From contig DASZCR010000214.1 in assembly GCA_035942915.1 (NCBI GenBank), positions 1 to 33,450 of the forward strand: DNA of 33,450 nt. The letters are read 5' to 3'. The notes under the pieces were generated by a model. It saw only the letters and a program-made list of their open reading frames with translations. It was not told where the DNA came from and did no database searches. Shown here piece after piece: positions 7,818 to 14,427 of this stretch. Position 1 is the stretch's first letter. Each line of letters opens with the position of its first letter. This DNA comes from DASZCR01 sp035942915. Lineage in GTDB: Bacteria > Acidobacteriota > Blastocatellia > Pyrinomonadales > Pyrinomonadaceae. A program made the translations under genes and the position numbers.

Positions 7818-8444
7818 TTAGAACCTGACGTGTTCGACCGGGGCGCTCTGTTCGCACTCGTTGCACTTCTGGCCTTCTTCGTACCACTTGGCCTGAAACT
7901 CGACGAGCGAGAGGATGGGAACGCCGTCGTCGCCGTTGTCGATGCGCGTCGGCGCGGAGGTGAAGCGGACAATCACGCCGCAGCCGATGACCTGTGCGCC
8001 GAGTTCGCGCACCAACTCGACCGTCTCGACCAGCGCCTTGCCCGTGCGCGTGATGTCATCGACGATGACGCACGGGTGTATCTCTCCCTGATTGACGTAC
8101 TGTCGGAATCTGCGTTTGCCTTCCTCGCGCTCAGCCCAGTAAATCTGCTCGGCGTTCAAAGCTTCGCGGACGCCGAAGGCGACGGGGATGCCGCCGGGGC
8201 TTGGGCTGATAATCGCCACCTTCGGCAGCGCGCTCGAAATCACCTTCTCGCCACGAAACTTGCGCGAGAGCGCGACGGCCATCACGCGCGCCATGTCGTA
8301 GTAGCGAAAGGCGAGCGGCATCTGAAAGTAGTGCGGCGTGTGCTGGCCGTTGGGGTAGATGAAATGCCCCTCGCGGTACGCGCCCGTCTTCTTCAGAATC
8401 TCCATCACTTCGTCCTGGTCAGGAATCAGTTTCGGCATTGCCAT
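7818..8444 (-). CDS. pyrE: Orotate phosphoribosyltransferase
   Basis: Converts orotate and PRPP to orotidine 5'-phosphate in pyrimidine biosynthesis; cytosolic. The 208-aa protein has the diagnostic PRPP-binding loop VIVDDITRTGK (126-136) and an N-terminal GHFIYPNGQHTPHYFQ region typical of OPRT. A small C-terminal CNEC (after WYEEGQK) may bind a metal or be structural; it is not in the classic E. coli enzyme as I know it. The start at 8444 has AGGAGA about 10 nt upstream. The Nudix gene ends 57 nt before it on the same strand, so the two probably form an operon. Confidence 0.9.
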   Translation of the reverse strand: MAMPKLIPDQDEVMEILKKTGAYREGHFIYPNGQHTPHYFQMPLAFRYYDMARVMAVALSRKFRGEKVISSALPKVAIISPSPGGIPVAFGVREALNAEQIYWAEREEGKRRFRQYVNQGEIHPCVIVDDITRTGKALVETVELVRELGAQVIGCGVIVRFTSAPTRIDNGDDGVPILSLVEFQAKWYEEGQKCNECEQSAPVEHVRF

Positions 8445-8501
8445 CGGTTTGGTCTCCTGTGATTTTTCAACAGCATATCATTTAGTGTCGCACGCGCGCT
8501 T

Positions 8502-8972
8502 TCAATCAGCGTCGAGCGCGCGTGCGATGATGCGTCGCTGGTCGGCCGTCACGTCCGGCAGACGGTCGCGGTCGAACCAGGCGAGCGTGTTGATTTCGAT
8601 GTTGCGTTTGAAACCCTTGTCGGCCTCGCGCACGCGGCAGCGATAGATAATCTCGACCTGTCGCGGACGCTTCAAGGTGCGGACGAAGGCGAGACGCGCG
8701 GAGTCTATCTCCATCCCCGTCTCCTCGCGCAGTTCGCGCCGGAGCGCCTCTTCGGGCTGTTCTCCGGGTGAGAGAAAGCCGCCGGGAATGCCCCATCCGC
8801 TGCCCTTGCGGAAGACATGGTTGAGCAGCAGGATGCGCCCGTCGTCGTCTTCGACCACCGCGCCCGCCGTCACCGTAAAGCGCGGCTCAATCAGCCGCAC
8901 GCTCCAACGCCTCACACTCTTCGGCGCACTCCGCCACACGAAACCCAGAAACTCTTTCAGCATGTGCCGCAT
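8502..8972 (-). CDS. Nudix hydrolase
   Basis: A 156-aa hydrolase of nucleoside diphosphate-X compounds; the substrate is not predictable. The complete Nudix box is present at 65-87: G65, E71, then REL-REETGM with R79-E80 and E83-E84. A basic N-terminal helix (1-28) precedes the fold. Its neighbour pyrE suggests a nucleotide-related role, but that is context only. The ATG at 8972 has no SD; the upstream sequence is the AAGTCTC-type heptamer element. An internal ATG three codons later is an alternative start. Confidence 0.9.
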   Translation of the reverse strand: MRHMLKEFLGFVWRSAPKSVRRWSVRLIEPRFTVTAGAVVEDDDGRILLLNHVFRKGSGWGIPGGFLSPGEQPEEALRRELREETGMEIDSARLAFVRTLKRPRQVEIIYRCRVREADKGFKRNIEINTLAWFDRDRLPDVTADQRRIIARALDAD

Positions 8973-8981
8973 AGCATAGCA

Positions 8982-9096
8982 GAAGTCTCAAGTCTCAAGT
9001 CTGAAGTCTGACGCCGAGACGCTGAAGTCCGAACGCGTCGCCCGCGTCTGACTGAGGACTTCAGGCCGCCGACTGTGAACTTCAGACTTTAGACTA
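8982..9096. repeat. Inverted heptamer array, AAGTCTC type (element 2)
   Basis: Tandem 7-nt units GAAGTCT, CAAGTCT, CAAGTCT, GAAGTCT begin at 8982. After a GC-rich centre the inverse GACTTCAG ... AACTTCAGACTTTAGAC appears to 9095. The architecture matches the GTGATAG elements but the heptamer sequence differs completely. It sits between the divergent Nudix and zinc-ribbon genes, against the Nudix start. Confidence 0.8.
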
Positions 9097-9193
9097 TTGA
9101 CGCTCCGTTGTGTTGTTCGTAAGATTGCGGAACGTTCTGCGCGTCAGTCATTCCTTCCATCCCGTTCCGAGTCGAGAGGGGAAGCTTAAGCGA

Positions 9194-10024
9194 ATGTCAG
9201 CCAACACCAGAGAAGCCGAAGGCGCGGCCGCGCGTCAGTCGCCTACCGAGCAGCAACAGTCGCGTCCCGGCATACCGAAGCGGTTCGCGCCCGGTCAGAC
9301 CGTCTGCAACGAGAAGACCGAGAAGGGCAAGCTCTGCAACGGTCACATCAAGCAGATTGACACCGTGCATCCTTCCGACGTTTACCTGCGCGGCGACGAC
9401 GTGCTGCATCGCTGCCAGACCTGCGGCACGCTCTACATGGGGCCGCCGCACGGCCACGTCCGCGATTCGCGCAAGCAGACGCGCTACGTGCAGAGAGACC
9501 TCGCCGCCATCCTGCAAGCGGCCGGGGGGACGCTGCCCGCCTACGGCGCACCGTCCACGCCGCCGCGCGTCGTCGCCCCCAAGCCGAAGACCACGCCGTC
9601 AACTTCCGGCACAGACTCGTCGCCTGCGGCCGACCGCCATCGTCCGGCGGCCGAAGCGCAGGCCGCGACGGGTCAGCCCTCGGCCGCGCCGATGAGTCCG
9701 GCCGCCGCGACGGCCTCGCCCGCCGCCGGTGCGGAGACGCCCGCAGACCTCTCGCCCGAAGCCTCGACCGAACTGACGCCGGGCGCGCCGCGCGACGAGC
9801 GAACGCCGCCGCCGGAGGCCGCGCCAGCTCCGGCCGCTGCCGCCGCACCGGCTGCCAGTGCGCCGCCCGCTAAAGGCGCGGCGAAGAAGAAGGAAGGCGC
9901 GCACGCCGGATTCAAAGTGCCGCCCGAATTGAACACTGCGCCGCCCGGAGAGACGCACGAGGAGAAGATTGCGCGTCTCAAACGGCTCGTCGAAGCGGCC
10001 AAAAGGGACGCCGGAAAACTCTGA
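9194..10024 (+). CDS. Zinc-ribbon protein with Pro/Ala-rich linker
   Basis: A 276-aa protein of unknown function. Residues 30-90 hold a zinc-ribbon-like site: C38, C48, H51 and the pair C74-QT-C77 (CQTCGTLYMGPPHG). Residues 112-235 are a low-complexity Pro/Ala/Thr/Ser linker. A short basic stretch (KGAAKKKEG) follows, then a C-terminal helix THEEKIARLKRLVEAAKRD. The tethered two-end design suggests an adaptor or nucleic-acid-associated protein, but this is inference. ATG 9194 is preferred to GTG 9110 because GAGAGGGG lies 12 nt upstream. A strong terminator follows 28 nt after the stop. Confidence 0.75.
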   Translation: MSANTREAEGAAARQSPTEQQQSRPGIPKRFAPGQTVCNEKTEKGKLCNGHIKQIDTVHPSDVYLRGDDVLHRCQTCGTLYMGPPHGHVRDSRKQTRYVQRDLAAILQAAGGTLPAYGAPSTPPRVVAPKPKTTPSTSGTDSSPAADRHRPAAEAQAATGQPSAAPMSPAAATASPAAGAETPADLSPEASTELTPGAPRDERTPPPEAAPAPAAAAAPAASAPPAKGAAKKKEGAHAGFKVPPELNTAPPGETHEEKIARLKRLVEAAKRDAGKL

Positions 10025-10051
10025 AGCCTTCTTTGAGAACGGCAGCAATGG

Positions 10052-10084
10052 AAAAAAGGCAGAGACGCATCTCTGCCTTTTTTT
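10052..10084. terminator. Strong bidirectional intrinsic terminator
   Basis: AAAAAAGGCAGAGA, a short CGCA-type loop, and TCTCTGCCTTTTTTT form a GC stem flanked by A and T runs. It ends the plus-strand zinc-ribbon gene (stop at 10024) and could serve the converging minus-strand transcript. Confidence 0.9.
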
Positions 10085-10161
10085 CGTCTGCAAAATCGGT
10101 CTGCTTGAGAGCCGCCGGATAGCCTTAGTCAATGCCCAGACACCGATAGCAGGATGAACAC

Positions 10162-10199
10162 ATGAAACCTGCTCTCAGGTCTCTCCCGGCCGGTTTCAT
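10162..10199. terminator. Hairpin between converging genes
   Basis: ATGAAACC (10162-10169) and GGTTTCAT (10192-10199) form an 8-bp stem with a 22-nt loop, 10 nt beyond the GHMP kinase stop. It may mark the 3' end of that minus-strand operon. No T-tract is present. Confidence 0.35.
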
Positions 10200-10208
10200 T
10201 CGCAGACT

Positions 10209-11222
10209 TCAGCCCTCGACCTCGCGCACGGTCAGACCGTCGGGCGCGAAGCGCCAGCGCAGAACCTCCGCGCCCTCTTCTTCCGACAACGCACGCTCGA
10301 CGGATTCGCGCTCTCCCTCCGCGCACAGGAAAGCGATGCACCCGCCGCCGCCCGCGCCGCAGACCTTCGCCGCCTCCGCGCCGTTCGCCAGAGCGCGCTC
10401 GACGAGCAGCTCCATGTGCGGCGTCGTGATGTTCGGGGCGAGGCGCTTGCGGTTCGGATAGGCAGCGCGCATCACATTGCTGACGGCGCGCCAGTCGTTT
10501 GCCGAGAGCGCCTCGCGCATGGCGCGTCCGGCGTCGCGGATGCCGTCGAAGAGATTGAAGATTTCGCGGTCGCCGTCGATGTGGCTCTTGGTCATCTCCC
10601 AGTTGTTGATGCCGGACAGACGCGGCTCGCCCGTGTAGCAGATAACGATGCGCTCTTCGAGCGTGCGCGCATCGACGCTCAACGCCTCGCGGCGGATGCC
10701 GTCGGGGAGAAAGTGTATGGCGTTGGTGCCGCCGTAGAAGGCCGCGTAGTAGTCCTGAAAACCTGCGGGCACGCGAATCACGGTCGTCTCGACGTTGGCC
10801 GCGATAACGATGAACTTCGACTCCGGGTAGCGACCGCCGACGAACCGATTGAGCGCACCGATGCAGGCGATGGCGAGCGAACTCGACCCGCCGAGTCCCG
10901 CACCGGCCGGAGCCATGCCTTCGGCAATGAGCCGAAAGCCGCGCTCCGGGCGGAAGAAGTGGACGAGCTTCGAGATGAGTTCGAGCCGTTCCTCGTGGAC
11001 GAGGTTTTCGACCTCGCCGACCGTCGTCTCGAAACCGACCTGCCGGTCGCGCGATTCGAGAATCACGCGGTCGTCATCGCGCGGCTCGATGCGGCAGCGC
11101 GCGTAGAGCGAGATGGCGAAGTTAACGGTCGTCGCGCCGGGATGGAACAGATACAGAGGCCAGATGTCGATAGTCCCTCCGGCCAAATCGACGCGCGTCG
11201 GTGCGGTTGCTTCGATAATCAT
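10209..11222 (-). CDS. GHMP-family sugar kinase, HddA-like
   Basis: A 337-aa ATP-dependent kinase. N-terminal APTRVDLAGGTIDIWP (7-22) is the substrate-side motif. PAGAGLGGSSS (105-115) is the ATP phosphate-binding loop, and VCGAGGGGC (287-295) is the C-terminal GHMP motif. The organisation resembles D-glycero-alpha-D-manno-heptose 7-phosphate kinases and related sugar kinases; substrate assignment is uncertain because no heptose, fucose or galactose genes are nearby. The gene is the last of a minus-strand run usp, DedA-like, kinase, with heptamer elements in each gap. No SD precedes the ATG at 11222. Confidence 0.85.
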   Translation of the reverse strand: MIIEATAPTRVDLAGGTIDIWPLYLFHPGATTVNFAISLYARCRIEPRDDDRVILESRDRQVGFETTVGEVENLVHEERLELISKLVHFFRPERGFRLIAEGMAPAGAGLGGSSSLAIACIGALNRFVGGRYPESKFIVIAANVETTVIRVPAGFQDYYAAFYGGTNAIHFLPDGIRREALSVDARTLEERIVICYTGEPRLSGINNWEMTKSHIDGDREIFNLFDGIRDAGRAMREALSANDWRAVSNVMRAAYPNRKRLAPNITTPHMELLVERALANGAEAAKVCGAGGGGCIAFLCAEGERESVERALSEEEGAEVLRWRFAPDGLTVREVEG

Positions 11223-11228
11223 AATGGC

Positions 11229-11351
11229 GAGTGATAGGTGATAAGAAAAAAGTGATAGGTGATGGGTGATAGGTGATAGGACAAATCCGGTTTTCTCTTA
11301 TCACCTCTCACCCATCACCTATCACCATCTTCCTTATCACCTATCACCTTC
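11229..11351. repeat. Compound inverted heptamer array, GTGATAG type (element 3)
   Basis: The longest element. The left half holds two blocks of TGATAGG/TGATGGG units (11231-11280), the right half two blocks of complementary ATCACCT/ATCACCC units (11299-11350). It looks like one element nested in or fused to another. It fills the whole gap between the DedA-like stop (11352) and the kinase start (11222). Confidence 0.9.
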
Positions 11352-12074
11352 TTAATCCCCTTCAATTTCGTTGTGCTTTGGCTGCTCTTTGCGGCGCGCG
11401 GGCGCGAGCGGAAGGTGCTCTTGAATCTCCTCGCGGATTTCGTTGAGCTTCTCTTCGGCCGCCTGTTCGAGCTTCTGGATGCGTTCGGGGTCGGCCTCCT
11501 CTACCTTCTTCGAGAGCCAGTAACGTTCGGCCAGATAGAAGCCGACGATGCCGACGCCGACAATCACCAGCAGCCCGATGCCGAGCTTGTGAAAGTCGCC
11601 AATCAAACTCATGATGGCGCCGCTGAAGAAGTAGCCCGCGCTGCTCAAAACTAACACCCAGAAGAAGCAACTGACAAACGAGAGCAGCAGGAAACGGCCG
11701 TAGGCCATGTGCGCGACGCCGTAGAACATGCACGCCGCCCAACGCAGCCCGTAGGTGTATTTTGAGAGGAAGATGGAGAGCAGGCCGAACTTATCGGTCA
11801 GACGCTTGATGCGCGGATAGGCCAGACGGTAGAAGCGATACTCGCAGACGCTCGAATGTGTGCCGCGCCCCAGTGCATAGGCAATGTTGTCGCTGACGAC
11901 GCCGCCGACCGTCCCCGCCATAAGCACCTGCGCGAAGCTGTACTCGCCGAAGAACGCGCTGTGCGCCAGCACGCCCGCCAGCAGCAGCGTGATGTCGCCC
12001 TCGACCATCGTCAGGAAGAAGATGGCCGGCAGCCCGAACTTCCCGACCAACTCGTAAAAAGTGTCCAGTTCCAT
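11352..12074 (-). CDS. DedA-family membrane protein
   Basis: A 240-aa inner-membrane protein of the DedA/SNARE-associated group, linked in known members to lipid scrambling and proton-motive-force balance. Features: re-entrant N-terminal region LPAIFFLTMVEGDITLLLAGVLA (15-37) with the conserved acidic residue at E25, GGVVSDNIAYALGRG (57-71), and helices at about 127-153 and 163-182. The usual Phe-x-Arg motif is altered to FLSKYTYGLRW (102-112), Lys replacing the first Arg. A charged tail (185-240) is longer than usual and partly helical. The ATG at 12074 has no SD; an upstream in-frame Met at 12143 would lie inside the heptamer repeat and is rejected. Confidence 0.88.
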   Translation of the reverse strand: MELDTFYELVGKFGLPAIFFLTMVEGDITLLLAGVLAHSAFFGEYSFAQVLMAGTVGGVVSDNIAYALGRGTHSSVCEYRFYRLAYPRIKRLTDKFGLLSIFLSKYTYGLRWAACMFYGVAHMAYGRFLLLSFVSCFFWVLVLSSAGYFFSGAIMSLIGDFHKLGIGLLVIVGVGIVGFYLAERYWLSKKVEEADPERIQKLEQAAEEKLNEIREEIQEHLPLAPARRKEQPKHNEIEGD

Positions 12075-12082
12075 GCGAATGC

Positions 12083-12173
12083 AGAGTGATAAGTGATGGG
12101 TGATGGGTGATAGGTGATAAGAGAAAAGCTTCTTTCCTATCACCTATCACCCATCACCCATCACTTTTCACCT
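12083..12173. repeat. Inverted heptamer array, GTGATAG type (element 4)
   Basis: Left arm AGTGATAAGTGATGGGTGAT with continuation to about 12120; right arm is the complement (CCTATCACCTATCACCCATC and onward) to 12166. It spans the usp to DedA gap. The TGA stop of usp (12161-12163, minus strand) is part of a GTGATGGG unit, so the element enters the coding end. Confidence 0.9.
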
Positions 12174-12619
12174 TCCGGTGGTTTGACGACGAGCACGGGG
12201 CACGGCGCATGACGCACGACCGACTCGGCCGTCGAGCCGAAGATGATACGTCCCCAGCCCGTGCGGCCGTGCGACGAGATGACAATCATGTCCGCGCCGC
12301 GCTCGCGTGCCGTCCTGACAATCTCGGAGGCCGCCTCGCCGTGCACAATCAGTTCTTCGACCGTGAGTCCCTCGAACTCGGCGCGCGCCTTCCACTTCGG
12401 CAACTCGCGCGCCGCAGAGTCTTCGAGTTGCCCGCTCAGGTCGGCCAGCGGCAGCGGCTCTGCGACCGGCGTCCACCCGACCGTCGGCACGACCGGCTCG
12501 ACGACGTGCAGGCAGAGTACGTGCGCGCCCGTCAGGCGCGCCAGCGACGCTGCCGCCGGAACGGCGTGCGCGGCGCACTCGCTGAAGTCTGTCGGCAGCA
12601 GGATTGAGCGGACGTTCAT
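12161..12619 (-). CDS. Universal stress protein, UspA family
   Basis: A 152-aa single-domain Usp. It begins with SILLPTDFSECA (5-16), carries LCLHVVEP (35-42), and ends with the ATP-binding type motif SSHGRTGWGRIIFGST (115-130: G118, G121, G128-S129) followed by RHAPCPVLVVK. It is thus likely an ATP-binding cytosolic stress protein. It precedes the DedA-like gene on the same strand. Both ends touch heptamer arrays: a GGATGAG-type element starts right at the base before the ATG (no SD), and the stop codon comes from element 4. Confidence 0.92.
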   Translation of the reverse strand: MNVRSILLPTDFSECAAHAVPAAASLARLTGAHVLCLHVVEPVVPTVGWTPVAEPLPLADLSGQLEDSAARELPKWKARAEFEGLTVEELIVHGEAASEIVRTARERGADMIVISSHGRTGWGRIIFGSTAESVVRHAPCPVLVVKPPEGEK

Positions 12620-12702
12620 AAGGGATGAGGGATGAGGGATGAGGAACGTGCGCGCCGGTGAACTCTGTGTTCATCCCTGCCGCCATCATCCGTCATCCCT
12701 TC
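12620..12702. repeat. Inverted heptamer array, GGATGAG type (element 5)
   Basis: Units AGGGATG-AGGGATG-AGGGATG-AGG begin at 12621; the inverse TCATCCC ... CATCATCCGTCATCCCTTCC ends near 12702. It has the same layout as the GTGATAG elements with a different heptamer. It is immediately upstream of the usp ATG. Confidence 0.8.
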
Positions 12703-12734
12703 CGCCGCGCCATTCTACACGCAAGACGACCTGT

Positions 12735-12763
12735 TTGACAGCCCCACGACCCTTTGTTAACCT
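12735..12763 (+). promoter_or_regulatory. Candidate promoter of the ROK kinase gene
   Basis: A perfect -35 TTGACA (12735-12740) with 17 nt to TAACCT (12758-12763). The start site would lie near 12770, which supports ATG 12818 over the TTG at 12764 as the start codon. Confidence 0.5.
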
Positions 12764-12817
12764 TTGGCCGATTTCACACCCGACCCGAATCGTGCTCCCG
12801 AAGTAAGGCCGACGAGA

Positions 12818-13777
12818 ATGACCAGCCCGGCACGAACCGATGCAGACCTGATAGGCGTTGACGTTTCAGGCGCGACCATGCGCGCCGCGCTCCTGACCAC
12901 CGACGGACAGGTCGTCGAGCGACGCGAGGCCGCGCTTGAGCGCGACGGCGTCGTGGCGCAGGTCGCGCGCGTCGCTTCGGAGTTGCGCGACCTTTCTGCG
13001 CGCGGCGTCTCGGCGCTCGGCCTCGGCGTCCCCGGCCTCGTCAGCCCCTCGACCGGCAACGTCGTCATCTCGACAGACATGCCCTCGCTCGTCCGGGGCG
13101 GGATGCAGGAAGACCTCGCGCGCGCCACAGGGCTGCCCGTGCTGATGGAGAACGACGCCAACGCCGCCGCCTTCGGCGAGTACGCCGTCGGCGCGGGTCG
13201 CGGCAGCCGCAACATGTTCTACATCACCATCGGCACAGGCATCGGCGGCGCGCTCGTCCTCGACGGACGGCTCTGGAAGGGCGCGTCAGGGTTCGCGGGC
13301 GAAATCGGCCACATCACCATCACGCCCGAAGGTGTCGAGTGCGCGTGCGGCAACACGGGCTGTCTGGAGACGGTCGCCTCCGCGCCCAACATTGTACGCC
13401 GCACGCACGAGCGGCTTTACCGCGACGGCACGTCCTCGCTCTCGCGCCTCGCCATGAACAAGGACTTCACGGCCGCAGACATCGCGCACGAAGCGCGCGC
13501 CGGTGACGACTTCGCGCTGCTCATGATTGAGCGCACCGGACGCCACATCGGCACGGCCGTCGCCTCCGTCATCAATCTGCTCAACATCGAGCGCATCGTC
13601 CTCGGCGGCGGCGTCATGGACGCGGGCGAGTTGATTCTCAATCCCATCATCCGCGAGGCCGGTCGGCGCTCCTTCCAGCCCTGCTTCGAGGCGACGCAGA
13701 TTGTCGCCGCCTCGCTCGGCGCGGACGCCGTCCCCGTCGGCGCAGGTCTGCTCGCGCACGCCTCGCAGTCGGCCTGA
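12818..13777 (+). CDS. ROK-family sugar kinase, glucokinase-like
   Basis: A 319-aa cytosolic kinase of the ROK family, probably glucokinase (ATP plus glucose to glucose 6-phosphate), though other sugars are possible. Visible: N-terminal phosphate loop IGVDVSGATMRAAL (12-25), ENDANAAAFGEY (111-122) with catalytic D113, TIGTGIGGALVLDG (137-150), zinc ligand H165 in EIGHITI, and the CxCGxxGCxE zinc motif (C175, C177, C182). ATG 12818 is preferred because a TTG at 12764 would precede the predicted transcription start; TAAGG lies about 10 nt upstream. It starts a plus-strand run of genes. Confidence 0.9.
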   Translation: MTSPARTDADLIGVDVSGATMRAALLTTDGQVVERREAALERDGVVAQVARVASELRDLSARGVSALGLGVPGLVSPSTGNVVISTDMPSLVRGGMQEDLARATGLPVLMENDANAAAFGEYAVGAGRGSRNMFYITIGTGIGGALVLDGRLWKGASGFAGEIGHITITPEGVECACGNTGCLETVASAPNIVRRTHERLYRDGTSSLSRLAMNKDFTAADIAHEARAGDDFALLMIERTGRHIGTAVASVINLLNIERIVLGGGVMDAGELILNPIIREAGRRSFQPCFEATQIVAASLGADAVPVGAGLLAHASQSA

Positions 13778-13807
13778 TTGCGGCGCAAGGTGCTGCAACT
13801 TCTCCGT

Positions 13808-13837
13808 TTGGCTCGCCACCCCGTCAGCCACTACAAT
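13808..13837 (+). promoter_or_regulatory. Candidate promoter of the coiled-coil gene
   Basis: TTGGCT (13808-13813) and TACAAT (13832-13837) with an 18-nt spacer, 33 nt before the ATG. The -10 box matches 5 of 6 consensus bases. Confidence 0.5.
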
Positions 13838-13870
13838 ACACAACTGTGGTTCAACTGTCGGGAGACATCC

Positions 13871-14410
13871 ATGAACGAGGATTTCGAGAGAAGATTCGAG
13901 AGCAAGATGGAGTTCATTGTCGAGCAACATGCTCAATTCACGGTGGACATCCAGCGGCTCGGCGAGAATATCCAACGGCTCGGCGAGAATATCCGGCAAC
14001 TCAGCGAGCGGCAGGACAAGACGGAGGAGATTGTGAGCCGCCTTGCGACCGTCTCGCTCCGCCGCTTCAAGAGTTTGGAAGAGGCCATCGAAGCCCTCAT
14101 CAACTCTCAGGCGAGAGCCGATGACCGATTCGAGAATTTAGACGCGTCAATAGCCGCGCTCATCGACGCGCAGACCAAGACAGAAGACAAGATGCAAGCT
14201 CTGACCGAAGCGCAGCAAGCTTTGAGCAAAGCGCATCTACGCCTGACAGAGTCCCAAGCTCGCACTGACGAGAAGATGGGAGGCTTGACGGAGAAGATGG
14301 GAGCTTTGACGGAGCAGATGAATAAGTTGGCCTCGTCGCAGGCGCAGACGGATGAGCGTCTGAGCGTGTTGATTGATATCGTTAGACACGAGCGCCGAGG
14401 CAAGTCTTAG
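13871..14410 (+). CDS. Coiled-coil protein, 179 aa
   Basis: No enzyme motif is seen. Nearly the entire protein is predicted coiled coil, with short internal repeats: IQRLGEN twice (about 18-31), then repeated QAxTDEK/QARTDEK-like units and GGLTEKMGALTEQM. The C-terminus is basic (RHERRGKS). It could trimerise or act as a spacer/scaffold; similar small heptad-rich proteins are common but of unknown role. ATG 13871 follows GGGAGA with suitable spacing; an earlier in-frame TTG has no support. The HTTM gene starts 17 nt later, perhaps read from the same promoter. Confidence 0.75.
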   Translation: MNEDFERRFESKMEFIVEQHAQFTVDIQRLGENIQRLGENIRQLSERQDKTEEIVSRLATVSLRRFKSLEEAIEALINSQARADDRFENLDASIAALIDAQTKTEDKMQALTEAQQALSKAHLRLTESQARTDEKMGGLTEKMGALTEQMNKLASSQAQTDERLSVLIDIVRHERRGKS

Positions 14411-14427
14411 GACGGGCGCACGAACGT

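Noticed and set aside
11791..12150. Peptides such as SPITHH/LSLITYH in frames across repeats
   Set aside because: They are translations of the ATCACC-type heptamers; the 21-nt period gives protein-like repeats without a real gene.
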